A stretch of DNA of 23,957 nucleotides from Castellaniella sp047971665. GTDB taxonomy: Bacteria; Pseudomonadota; Gammaproteobacteria; Burkholderiales; Burkholderiaceae_B. The notes under the pieces were generated by a model. The model was not told the origin of the DNA. It made no database searches and saw only the letters and a list, made by a program, of their open reading frames with translations. Positions 1 to 6,972 of this stretch are shown in pieces. A program made the position numbers and the translations under genes. The first letter of the stretch is position 1. Each line of letters begins with the position of its first letter. The DNA lies in assembly GCF_047971665.1 (NCBI RefSeq), contig NZ_JBKEAA010000024.1, positions 1-23,957 of the forward strand, given 5' to 3'.

Positions 1-2
1 AC

Positions 3-367
3 TGGTGGAGCCGGGGGGAATTGAACCCCCGTCCGCAAGCCCTCCGCAAGTAGCTCTACATACTTAGTCGGCCTACTTTGAGTTTTAACCTTGGATCATG
101 CCGGACGACAGGCCCTTCCTTGGCGATTCGCACTGATTTAAGATCCGACCCAGCGACCTGATCGAACCCGATTCCCTGTAGATGACGCTGCTGTGGGTTT
201 GACCCCACCCGACCCAGGGACCAGTCGGTGCAGCGGCTCACCGCTTAAGCGGCCAGAGCGAAACGCTCGTCGTTGGCGTTTGTAGTTTTCCAGTGGATTT
301 ACGAGCGTACTGGTGCTCGGTATGCACTATCCTGTTTTGTGACCCGCGTCGAAACCAAATCGGCCCC
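3..367 (-). ncRNA. ssrA: transfer-messenger RNA (tmRNA), one-piece form
   Basis: The RNA rescues stalled ribosomes with SmpB: its tRNA-like part is charged with alanine and its short reading frame adds a degradation tag. Read on the minus strand, the 5' end GGGGCCG at 367-361 pairs with CGGCTCC just before the terminal ACCA, forming the acceptor stem. The 3' end has the T-arm signature GGTTCAATTCC and an encoded CCA at 5-3. The tRNA-like 5' part continues into TTTGGTTTCGACG, typical of tmRNA. The tag frame lies about 90 nt from the 5' end, as usual. Length is 365 nt, normal for a one-piece tmRNA. Any transcription terminator would lie outside the window. The identification is very secure; the exact mature 5' end is inferred from stem pairing. 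Confidence 0.97.
245..277 (-). other. tmRNA tag-peptide reading frame (ANDERFALAA)
   Basis: Within ssrA the codons GCC AAC GAC GAG CGT TTC GCT CTG GCC GCT are followed by TAA. They encode ANDERFALAA, which ends in the ALAA degron recognised by ClpXP-type proteases. The resume codon is GCC (Ala). Several betaproteobacteria, including Bordetella, carry this same tag, which supports the taxonomic placement. Confidence 0.95.
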
Positions 368-377
368 AGAGTCTGCC

Positions 378-406
378 ATTGTACCGGTATTTCCAGCCCA
401 ACGAAA
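378..406 (-). promoter_or_regulatory. probable ssrA promoter
   Basis: On the minus strand TACAAT (383-378) is a good -10 hexamer ending 10 nt before the mature tmRNA 5' end. A weak -35 candidate, TTTCGT (406-401), lies 17 nt upstream. The pre-tmRNA would start a few bases upstream of the mature end and be trimmed, as is usual for tmRNA. The -10 is convincing and the -35 is weak. Confidence 0.5.
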
Positions 407-479
407 TTACAATCGTCGCCATGAAAATGCGATCCTGCACGGGCACTGACATGCCGCCCCCCCTCTCCGGAAACCCGCC

Positions 480-1346
480 ATGCTGAGTTGGCTGACGGGG
501 CGCGATGCGAGCGATCAGGCTCTGAACCAGGCCCTGGCCTCGCTGGACATGCGGGTCTGGCCAGCCCTGCTGGATCAACACCGGTTCCTGCGCGGCCTGG
601 ACACCCGGGAGGCCGAGACCTTGCGCCAGCACACGGCCTGGATCCTGGCGAACAAATCCTTTCACGGCGCCCATGACCTGCGAGTGACGCCGGGCATGCG
701 CCGCTCGATCGCCGTGCAGGCCGCCCTGCCGATCCTGGGGCTGGACACCTCGCTGTACCGGGGCTGGACGCAGATCGTGGTCTACCCGGGCGGCTTTCTG
801 GTGCCGCGCACCGAGACCGACGAGACGGGGGTGGTTCATGAATACGTCCAGGAAACTGCCGGGGAATCCTGGGAAGGCGGCCCGGTGATCCTGTCCTGGG
901 AGGACGCCCGTGCCTCGGCGGACGCGCAGGCGAACGTGGTGATTCACGAATTCGCCCACAAGCTCGACCAGCGCGATGGAGGCGCCGACGGCATGCCAGG
1001 ACTGCGCGCGCACCGGGACCTGGATCCCCGCCGCTGGACCGAGGTCCTGAACAGGACATTCGACGATTTCAATGCCTGGCTGGATGAAATCGAACCCCTC
1101 ATCCCGCCCGACGTGGATCCGGAATCCGACGAGGCAACCGGATGGTACGCGGAACTGCCGCTGGACCCCTACGCCGCGCAGGATCAGGCCGAGTTCTTTG
1201 CGGTCAGCTCGGAAAGCTTTTTCATCGAGCCCCGGGCGATGGCGGCGGCCTGGCCAGAATGGTATCAATTGCTGGTGCAGTATTATCGACAGGATCCCCT
1301 GAGCCGCCTGGATGACGCTGGCGTGCCACGCCCCGTCCGCCCCTGA
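480..1346 (+). CDS. mtfA: MtfA-family zinc metallopeptidase (M90)
   Basis: This 288-residue cytoplasmic protein belongs to the MtfA family. In E. coli, MtfA binds the repressor Mlc (DgsA), relieving repression of the glucose PTS gene ptsG, and has zinc-dependent aminopeptidase activity. The zinc-binding motif HEFAH is at residues 156-160, followed by KLDQRDG. The downstream AEFFAVSSE segment near residue 240 probably supplies the third, acidic ligand. Length is close to the roughly 265 residues of the E. coli protein. The ATG at 480 has only a weak GGAAA ribosome site upstream, but the N-terminus (MLSWL...) fits the family. The gene is transcribed away from ssrA, with about 110 bp between them. 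Family membership is clear. A PTS-related role is inferred by homology only, because many Burkholderiales lack a glucose PTS. Confidence 0.9.
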   Translation: MLSWLTGRDASDQALNQALASLDMRVWPALLDQHRFLRGLDTREAETLRQHTAWILANKSFHGAHDLRVTPGMRRSIAVQAALPILGLDTSLYRGWTQIVVYPGGFLVPRTETDETGVVHEYVQETAGESWEGGPVILSWEDARASADAQANVVIHEFAHKLDQRDGGADGMPGLRAHRDLDPRRWTEVLNRTFDDFNAWLDEIEPLIPPDVDPESDEATGWYAELPLDPYAAQDQAEFFAVSSESFFIEPRAMAAAWPEWYQLLVQYYRQDPLSRLDDAGVPRPVRP

Positions 1347-1385
1347 GCTGATGGGCCATCCCACTTTCTCGAAGGAATCTTGAAC

Positions 1386-2057
1386 ATGGACATCACGCTC
1401 ACGGCTGCCGACGGTCATGCGTTTACCGCCTACCTGTGTGGCCCGGCGGATGCCCGGGCCGGGGTCGTCGTGCTGCCGGAAATCTTCGGCATCAACACAC
1501 ACATCCGCCAGATGGCGGATCATTTTGCGGCCCAGGGCTACCGGGCCATCTGCCCTTCCCTGTTCGATCGGGCCGAAAACGGTGGCCAAGGCCCGCAACT
1601 GGACTATGACGATGCGGGCCTGAATCTCGGCCAGGCCTTGCGCAAGACGGTCCGTGACGAGGACGCCCTGCTCGACATCGAGGCGGCCGCCGCCGCGCTG
1701 GAAGGCCAGCACACACGGCTGGTGACGGGCTATTGCTGGGGCGGCTACCTGAGCTGGCGCGTAGCCTGTCTGAGCTCAACGTTCAGCGCCGCGTCCTGCT
1801 GGTATGGCGGAAACATCGCGCGCCACCGCCACGACACGCCCCGCATCCCCGTTCAGATGCACTTTGGAGGCGAGGACCATTTCATCCCGATAGCGGACGT
1901 GCAGGCCATCCAGGCGGCGCAGCCCGGTCTGCCGGTCTACGTCTACCCGGAAGCCGGCCACGCATTTGGTCGCGCGGGCACACCAGCCCATCATCCGGCC
2001 TCGGCGGCACTGGCCTGGGAACGGACCCTGGCGTTCTTTGCCGAGCACGCGGCCTAA
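1386..2057 (+). CDS. dienelactone hydrolase family protein
   Basis: This is a 223-residue alpha/beta hydrolase of the carboxymethylenebutenolidase (dienelactone hydrolase) family. Such enzymes open lactone or ester bonds, classically in chloroaromatic degradation, but many members have unknown substrates. The catalytic pieces are visible: Glu32 in LPEIFG, nucleophile Cys117 in GYCWGG, Asp164 in GGEDHFIP and His192 in PEAGHAFG. I chose the ATG at 1386 because AGGA at 1373-1376 is well spaced for it and too close for the upstream in-frame TTG at 1380. The start lies 39 bp after the mtfA stop, so the two may be co-transcribed. No aromatic-degradation genes are nearby, so a general housekeeping or detoxifying hydrolase is more likely than a chlorocatechol pathway role. 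Confidence 0.88.
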   Translation: MDITLTAADGHAFTAYLCGPADARAGVVVLPEIFGINTHIRQMADHFAAQGYRAICPSLFDRAENGGQGPQLDYDDAGLNLGQALRKTVRDEDALLDIEAAAAALEGQHTRLVTGYCWGGYLSWRVACLSSTFSAASCWYGGNIARHRHDTPRIPVQMHFGGEDHFIPIADVQAIQAAQPGLPVYVYPEAGHAFGRAGTPAHHPASAALAWERTLAFFAEHAA

Positions 2058-2236
2058 AGCAGGCCGTGGCCTGTATCCCGGAGGCCCGACCTTTGGCAAC
2101 AAACGTGAAGAGTTGTTCCGTCCGCACCGACAAGACCTGGCATTCGTAGTCTTTTGATGCGTCTGTCCTTCAAGCATCCACAATCCCGCATCCCGGACGG
2201 GCCACAATGGGACGTCTGGAACCACAGGACAATCGC

Positions 2237-2554
2237 ATGAAAAAAAGCTTCTTTGCCGCCGCCTTGTTCGCCGGCGCCCTGATGGCGGGGCCCACCGCCC
2301 AGGCGGGCGATGTGGATGTTGGCATTTCCATCGGCATCCCGGGCTTCTTCTGGGGTGGTCCGGCCTACTATCCGCCACCACCGCCGCCCCCGCGCCGCGT
2401 GTATCGTCCACGCGTGGTCGTGGTCCCCGGCCCCGGCTATTATCGCCATGGCTGGACGAATCACCGCCATGATGACCGCGCTCAGCGCAAATACGGGAAA
2501 GACGGCTGGAAGCAGAACCGGGGCGGCCATCGGGGTCGCGGCTGGGACGACTGA
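2237..2554 (+). CDS. small secreted Pro/Gly/Arg/His-rich protein
   Basis: This is a 105-residue protein of unknown function. The N-terminus MKKSFFAAALFAGALMAGP ending in AQA is a clear Sec signal peptide, cleaved around residue 23. The mature part has an aromatic/glycine stretch (GIPGFFWGGPAYY), a run of seven prolines, VVVVPGPGYYRHGW, then a basic His/Arg/Gly-rich tail. The start at 2237 is supported by AGGAC at 2225-2229 and by the signal peptide; an upstream in-frame ATG at 2207 would bury the signal. Similar small PXPV-like exported proteins are common in Burkholderiales and are usually annotated as hypothetical periplasmic or membrane proteins. A periplasmic or surface location is inferred; metal binding by the His-rich tail is only a possibility. 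It is separated by 179 bp from the hydrolase and may have its own promoter. Confidence 0.8.
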   Translation: MKKSFFAAALFAGALMAGPTAQAGDVDVGISIGIPGFFWGGPAYYPPPPPPPRRVYRPRVVVVPGPGYYRHGWTNHRHDDRAQRKYGKDGWKQNRGGHRGRGWDD

Positions 2555-2572
2555 CACCGGCGCAGGCCGGTG
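2555..2572 (+). other. stem-loop directly after the small secreted protein gene
   Basis: CACCGGC and GCCGGTG form a perfect 7-bp stem with a 4-nt GCAG loop, beginning at the base after the TGA stop. No T-tract follows, so it may protect the mRNA 3' end or act as a weak terminator. The convergent lipA gene ends 75 bp further on. Confidence 0.4.
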
Positions 2573-2632
2573 AGCGCAAAGACGCCAAATCCGTCGGCCC
2601 TGATCCCTGCGGATTGCCTCGGGCCTGCGGGG

Positions 2633-2645
2633 GCCCTGCGAGGGC
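2633..2645 (-). other. short stem-loop just after the lipA stop
   Basis: GCCCT-CGC-AGGGC on the minus strand forms a 5-bp hairpin one base beyond the lipA TGA. There is no T-run, so a terminator call is weak; it could be part of a convergent 3'-end structure shared with the plus-strand gene. Confidence 0.25.
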
Positions 2646-2646
2646 A

Positions 2647-3633
2647 TCAGAGCCCGACGTTGTCCTTTTCCAGTACCTGTTCGGCGCGGTAGCTGGATCG
2701 CACCAGCGCGCCGGAGACGACCTCGCGAAAGCCCTTGGACAGCCCCAGGTCGCGATAGGCGCGGAATTGCTCGGGCGTGACGAAGCGGCGCACCGGCAGG
2801 TGATTGGCCGTGGGCCGCATGTACTGGCCGAACGTCAGGATATCGACCTTGGCGGCGCGGATGTCGTCCATCGCCTGCTCGATCTCCTCGTCGGTCTCGC
2901 CCAGGCCCAGCATGATGCTGGTCTTGGTCAGGGTATCCGGCGCATAGGCCTTGGCATGCGCCAGCACATCCAGAGTCTGGTGATAGCCGGCGCGCGCGTC
3001 GCGCACATCGTGGGTCAGGCGCTCGACGGTCTCGACGTTCTGCGCAAAGGTGGTCAGGCCGGCATCGAGGATTTTTTCCACACAGCCATGATCACCCCGG
3101 AAATCCGGCGTCAGGGCCTCGACCGCCGTCCTGGGCGAGCGTTCGTGGATGGCGCGGATACAGGCGGCGTAGTGCCCCGCCCCGCCGTCGATCAGGTCAT
3201 CCCGGTCGACCGAGGTGAGCACCACATATTTCAGTCGCATCAGCGCGACGGCATCGGCCACGCTGGCGGGTTCGTCATGATCCAGCCAGCCATGCGGATT
3301 GCCGGTACTGACTGCGCAGAACTTGCAGGCCCGCGTACAGACCGAGCCCATCAGCATCAGCGTGGCCGTGCCCCGCCCCCAGCATTCGGCGATGTTGGGG
3401 CATTTGGATTCGGCACAGACCGTATTGAGCTTGTGCGTCTCGACGATGTCGCGGACTTCCTGGTAGCGGGCGCCGGCCGGGATGCGCACCCGCAGCCAGG
3501 ACGGCTTGGGCGCGGAGTCGGGAATCTCGGTGAGGTCACTGGGCCGTATACCGTCCTTGACGGCCTTGGTGCCCTGCGGACTGATGAATTTGGCCCCCGA
3601 ACGGGCACGGATGATGGGGACTTCGGTCGTCAT
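2647..3633 (-). CDS. lipA: lipoyl synthase
   Basis: LipA is a radical-SAM enzyme that inserts two sulfur atoms into octanoyl groups on lipoyl domains (pyruvate and 2-oxoglutarate dehydrogenases, glycine cleavage H protein). The auxiliary [4Fe-4S] cluster motif is Cys73, Cys78 and Cys84 (CAESKCPNIAEC), and the radical-SAM motif is Cys99, Cys103 and Cys106 (CTRACKFC). The C-terminal RSSY (312-315) supplies the conserved serine ligand of the auxiliary cluster. At 328 residues it is full length. The ATG at 3633 was chosen because family homology starts there and an AGG lies upstream; the open frame extends 24 codons further without a recognisable site. The usual partner lipB (octanoyltransferase) is not adjacent; a GGDEF-EAL gene lies upstream instead. 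Confidence 0.97.
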   Translation of the reverse strand: MTTEVPIIRARSGAKFISPQGTKAVKDGIRPSDLTEIPDSAPKPSWLRVRIPAGARYQEVRDIVETHKLNTVCAESKCPNIAECWGRGTATLMLMGSVCTRACKFCAVSTGNPHGWLDHDEPASVADAVALMRLKYVVLTSVDRDDLIDGGAGHYAACIRAIHERSPRTAVEALTPDFRGDHGCVEKILDAGLTTFAQNVETVERLTHDVRDARAGYHQTLDVLAHAKAYAPDTLTKTSIMLGLGETDEEIEQAMDDIRAAKVDILTFGQYMRPTANHLPVRRFVTPEQFRAYRDLGLSKGFREVVSGALVRSSYRAEQVLEKDNVGL

Positions 3634-3695
3634 GGAAAACCTGCGGGAAAGAGTCGGATGCGGGTGTCCGTCACCCCTGGCGAACACCTGTGCCG

Positions 3696-3704
3696 ATAGT
3701 ACCA
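3696..3704 (-). promoter_or_regulatory. possible extended -10 promoter for lipA
   Basis: On the minus strand TGGTACTAT (3704-3696) is an extended -10 (TGn plus TACTAT) 63 bp upstream of the lipA start. No convincing -35 lies 17 bp further up, which is tolerable for extended -10 promoters. It supports lipA being transcribed separately from the upstream gene. Confidence 0.4.
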
Positions 3705-3812
3705 TGCCCCCTCTGCGGACGATCCCGGGCCGACACGGCCGTGCAGGTAATCACGGCGCGGGTCCGCGGCACGCCCGTGCGCCCGTCAGCCTGCGGCGCG
3801 CGCCATCATCCA

Positions 3813-5954
3813 CTACCTGGCGTCGACCGGGCGCAAGTCGGCGCCGCTGGCCAGCAGCCGTTCAAGGTCGGCGGCCGGCAGCGGCCGGGAAAACAGATAG
3901 CCCTGACCATAATCGCAGCCGCTGTTCGTCAGCAATTCGTACTGCCTGCGCGACTCGATCCCCTCGGCCACGACACACAGGCCAAGCTTGTGCGCCAGCA
4001 GGATGACGGCTTCGCACAGGGCCAGGTCGGGCCCGTCCGATTCGAGATGGGCAACGAACGACTGGTCGATCTTGAGCAGATCGATGTCGAATTTGCGCAG
4101 ATAGGACAGCGAGGAATATCCGGTCCCGAAATCATCGAGCGCAACTTGCATCCCGGATCTGCGAAAAGCGCCGAGCTGGCGCTGGACGCGTTCATCATCG
4201 GAATCGATCAGCAGTCCCTCGGTGATCTCGATGATGACCTGCCGGGGCGACAGGCCCAGCGCATCGAGATGATGGCGCCATGACGCAAAATCCGGTGCCT
4301 CGTTGCGCAACTGAGCCGGCGAAAAATTGATGCTCACCTGCATGTCCAGTCCGTACCGGCGGCACCATTCGGCGACCTGGCGCGTGGCCGTGCAGAACAC
4401 CCAGTCGCCGATGGAACAGATCAGGCCGGTTTCCTCGGCAAGGGGGATGAATGCCTCGGGCGAGATGAGTCCCCGTGACGGGTGGTGCCAGCGCAGCAGG
4501 GTCTCGACCTTGACGATCCGGCCGCTGGCCAGATCGACGATGGGCTGAAAATCCAGTGAGAACTGGTTCTGATCCAGCGCCTGGTGCAGATCCTTGATCA
4601 GCCGTATGCGGTTGCGCACCTGCGCCTGCATCGACCGGGTGAAGAAACAACTGCGGTTGCGACCCTCGGATTTGGCGGCGTACATGGCCTGGTCTGCGTT
4701 GTTCAGCAGCACATCCGCATCCTGGGCATCGTCAGGATAAAGCGCGACGCCGATGCTGGTGGAAATGGACACCGTCTCGGCCCCGAGCAAAAAAGGCTCG
4801 GCCAGCCGGCGCAGGATCTCGCGGATCAGATACTCGATATCGCGCAGTTCGCGGACATCGTCCAGCAGCACCGTGAATTCGTCTCCGCCCAGTCTGGCGA
4901 CGATATCGCCCGGACGCGTGCAACTGCTGAGCCGCCGCGCGGTCTCCCTCAAAAGATCGTCACCCATGGCGTGTCCCAGGGTATCGTTGATCTCCTTGAA
5001 ACGATCCAGGTCCAGATACAGCAACCCGGTGCGCTCTCCGGTGCGCCGGGACTTGCGCAGGCTCTGCCCCAGACGGTCATAGAACATCTGCCGGTTGGGC
5101 AGATCGGTCAGGCGATCAAAATTGGCCTGTTTCCAGATGATGGCCTCGGCCTGCTTGATTTCGGCGATGTTCGAGAGAATCATCACCCGACGGTGAACCA
5201 GGCCGTCAGCGTTGTAGGACGTATTGATGCTGAGCCATTGGGGATAGAGCTCGCCATTGCCGTGCTGCCCCCAGTGCTCTCCCTGCCAGCTGCCCGTCTC
5301 CGTCACCGAACGCCACATGGTCCGATAGAACGCCTGGTCGTGACAGGGGGAATTCAGACAGCGGACATGCGAGCCGATGACCTCGGCCGCGGACTGCCCG
5401 CGCAATTTCACAAAGGCGGGGTTGACGCCCAGGATATGGCCTTTGGCATCCAGCACCACCATCCCCTCACTGGTGCTGCGGTAGACCAGAGAGGCCAGTT
5501 CCGTCTGACGATCCAGATCGGGCGGGTCCGTGCAGGACTCGCGGATGACATACAGATGACTGTGCCCCGTGGAGGCCGGAATATTGGTCACCGCCCCCGC
5601 CAGTCTCAAGGACTGTCGTTGCCGGGTCAGGCCCTGCCCCCGCCACGGCAGCGTGTTCTGCTTGTCGGCCCGCAGCAGCCGCAGATCGATGTCAGCCACT
5701 CCGGGCATCAGGGCCTCGACCGCCAGCCCGATGGCCGCGCCCTCGGAGTAGCCGAACAGATGTTCGGCGCTGCGGTTCATGTAGACGATGGCGCCCCGCG
5801 TATCGGTCGCCAGAAAGGCGTCTCGTGAATAATCCCCCAACCGGGTCAAGGCCAGGAGGATATGAGACCGGTCGAAGTCCTCGGACGGCAATGAGGCCCC
5901 GGCATCGGCGCCGGATCCCTGGATAGGGCAGGACTTGAGCAAGGGGGACATCAC
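3813..5954 (-). CDS. PAS-PAS-GGDEF-EAL cyclic-di-GMP signalling protein
   Basis: This 713-residue protein has no obvious membrane segment and is probably cytoplasmic. A first PAS domain spans about residues 35-105 and a second about 150-270, followed by a GGDEF domain (about 275-435) and an EAL domain (about 445-705). The cyclase motif GGDEF (356-360) is intact, with a product-inhibition I-site RPGD (347-350) five residues upstream. The phosphodiesterase signature reads ETL (484-486) rather than EAL. The glutamate is kept, as are Asn543, Glu576, the DDFGTGYSS loop (607-615), Lys628, EGIES (664-668) and Gln684. Both activities could therefore be functional, with the PAS domains sensing a ligand, redox state or partner. 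The gene appears monocistronic, with 198 bp to ribA upstream and 179 bp to lipA downstream. The start could be either of the first two ATG codons. Confidence 0.93.
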   Translation of the reverse strand: MMSPLLKSCPIQGSGADAGASLPSEDFDRSHILLALTRLGDYSRDAFLATDTRGAIVYMNRSAEHLFGYSEGAAIGLAVEALMPGVADIDLRLLRADKQNTLPWRGQGLTRQRQSLRLAGAVTNIPASTGHSHLYVIRESCTDPPDLDRQTELASLVYRSTSEGMVVLDAKGHILGVNPAFVKLRGQSAAEVIGSHVRCLNSPCHDQAFYRTMWRSVTETGSWQGEHWGQHGNGELYPQWLSINTSYNADGLVHRRVMILSNIAEIKQAEAIIWKQANFDRLTDLPNRQMFYDRLGQSLRKSRRTGERTGLLYLDLDRFKEINDTLGHAMGDDLLRETARRLSSCTRPGDIVARLGGDEFTVLLDDVRELRDIEYLIREILRRLAEPFLLGAETVSISTSIGVALYPDDAQDADVLLNNADQAMYAAKSEGRNRSCFFTRSMQAQVRNRIRLIKDLHQALDQNQFSLDFQPIVDLASGRIVKVETLLRWHHPSRGLISPEAFIPLAEETGLICSIGDWVFCTATRQVAEWCRRYGLDMQVSINFSPAQLRNEAPDFASWRHHLDALGLSPRQVIIEITEGLLIDSDDERVQRQLGAFRRSGMQVALDDFGTGYSSLSYLRKFDIDLLKIDQSFVAHLESDGPDLALCEAVILLAHKLGLCVVAEGIESRRQYELLTNSGCDYGQGYLFSRPLPAADLERLLASGADLRPVDAR

Positions 5955-5973
5955 ATCGGCAGGCGTTAAAGCG

Positions 5974-5990
5974 GGTCAATCGTTTTGACC
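5974..5990. promoter_or_regulatory. perfect inverted repeat GGTCAA-N5-TTGACC before the GGDEF-EAL gene
   Basis: A 6-bp perfect dyad with a 5-nt spacer begins 20 bp upstream of the GGDEF-EAL start codon. It has the size and symmetry of an operator for a dimeric regulator and would lie in the 5' leader or promoter. It could also form a small hairpin in the mRNA leader. Function is inferred from position and symmetry only. Confidence 0.4.
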
Positions 5991-6014
5991 GGAGTGGCGG
6001 GCGAAGCGCATCCA

Positions 6015-6067
6015 GATATATTAACCGTTTTTAACATAGTGGTATTCTCCGTCACCATCCGTGGTAT
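6015..6067 (-). promoter_or_regulatory. AT-rich promoter region with direct repeats, GGDEF-EAL gene
   Basis: The stretch 6015-6037 is strikingly AT-rich against the GC-rich background and offers TAATAT or TATATC as -10 candidates on the minus strand. No good -35 is visible. Two copies of GTGGTAT (plus-strand reading) at 6039-6045 and 6061-6067 have a 22-bp period, about two helical turns, just upstream. This fits an activator-dependent promoter with two binding sites, but that is inference. Confidence 0.35.
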
Positions 6068-6152
6068 CCATGAGGTGTGCCGACAAGCGGTCCTGGGTCA
6101 GGGAGGGGAGACTGGCGCGTCCCGGAACGCTGTCCATCGGCAACGAACGCGA

Positions 6153-6800
6153 TCAGGGCGCTTCGCCGAAGTATTCCTTGAATCGATGGCCCAGCTTGCG
6201 CGCCTTGGTGCGCAGATACTGCTCGTTGTAGGGATTGCGATTGACCTGCAACGGGATGTGCTCGGCGACCGTGATGCCCAGGTCCGTCAACACGCTTTCT
6301 TTGCGCGGATTGTTGGTCATCAGACGGACGCTGCGAATGCCGAAATGATCCAGCATGGGCAGACACAGATCATAGCGGCGCATGTCGGCCGGGAAACCCA
6401 GCCGCTCGTTGGCCTCGACCGTATCGGCGCCCTGATCCTGCAACTGATAGGCGCGGATCTTGTTCAACAGACCAATGCCCCGCCCCTCCTGGCGCAGATA
6501 CATGATGATGCCCCGACCTTCTTCGGCGATGCGCTGCAGGGCGGCCTCCAGCTGCGCGCCGCAATCGCAGCGCTGGCTGAACAGGGCGTCGCCGGTCAGA
6601 CATTCGGAATGAATGCGCGCCAATACGGGGGCGTCGCCGAACGGCTCTCCCAATGTCAGGGCCACATGCTCCTTGCCCGAAACGGATTCGGAGAAGGCAT
6701 GAATCCGGAAAACGGCCCAGGGTGTGGGCAACTGGCTGGAGGCGACATACTGCAGAATGCCGTCATCCGCAGCGGGCACGGAACCGGAAGAGGAGGACAT
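6153..6800 (-). CDS. ribA: GTP cyclohydrolase II
   Basis: RibA opens GTP to 2,5-diamino-6-ribosylamino-4(3H)-pyrimidinone 5'-phosphate, formate and pyrophosphate, the first step of riboflavin synthesis. The zinc ligands Cys67, Cys78 and Cys80 are in CLTGDALFSQRCDC. The conserved RQEGRGIGL lies at about 103-111 and the DLGI segment follows toward the C-terminus. The protein is 215 residues, a stand-alone cyclohydrolase without an N-terminal RibB domain. The ATG at 6800 was chosen to give the normal family length; no strong ribosome site precedes it, and the open frame continues upstream without homology. The gene is isolated from other rib genes, lying between the liv-type operon and the GGDEF-EAL gene. 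I saw no FMN riboswitch signature in the leader. Confidence 0.95.
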   Translation of the reverse strand: MSSSSGSVPAADDGILQYVASSQLPTPWAVFRIHAFSESVSGKEHVALTLGEPFGDAPVLARIHSECLTGDALFSQRCDCGAQLEAALQRIAEEGRGIIMYLRQEGRGIGLLNKIRAYQLQDQGADTVEANERLGFPADMRRYDLCLPMLDHFGIRSVRLMTNNPRKESVLTDLGITVAEHIPLQVNRNPYNEQYLRTKARKLGHRFKEYFGEAP

Positions 6801-6906
6801 GGGAAAAACGCACTGTGGAAAGGATGGAAACGGGCTATAGGTTAACACCCCGAAAGCCGGACGATCCGCCGGGCGCCATCCAGTCCGTCCGACGCCGCCC
6901 GAGAGG

Positions 6907-6942
6907 AAAAAACCCGGGTCCGCGCGAACCGCGAAACCCGGG
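6907..6942 (-). terminator. rho-independent terminator of the liv-type operon
   Basis: On the minus strand CCCGGGT ... ACCCGGG form a 7-bp GC-rich stem (6942-6936 with 6919-6913), and six T residues (6912-6907) follow immediately. It lies about 30 bp after the livF stop. This is the clearest intrinsic terminator in the window and separates the ABC operon from ribA. Confidence 0.85.
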
Positions 6943-6972
6943 CCTCGCCCGGTGGACCGGGCACGGAAACAG

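Noticed and set aside
3..79. A tRNA gene at the left edge
   Set aside because: The tRNA-like 3' end has no matching 5' half nearby; its acceptor partner lies at 361-367, which together with the tag frame identifies tmRNA.
327..1712. A 461-codon minus-strand frame covering mtfA and part of the hydrolase
   Set aside because: It starts inside ssrA, crosses two motif-bearing genes in antisense and has no recognisable domain.
2060..2073. CAGGCC-GT-GGCCTG hairpin after the hydrolase gene as a terminator
   Set aside because: Only a 2-nt loop in the full pairing and no T-tract; likely a chance palindrome in GC-rich sequence.
2614..3699. A 361-codon plus-strand frame antisense to lipA
   Set aside because: LipA on the other strand has all cluster cysteines; the antisense frame has no motif and no ribosome site.
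6801..6906. Possible FMN riboswitch in the ribA leader
   Set aside because: The conserved riboswitch blocks are absent and about 106 bp remain between the liv terminator and the start, too little for the full aptamer plus expression platform.
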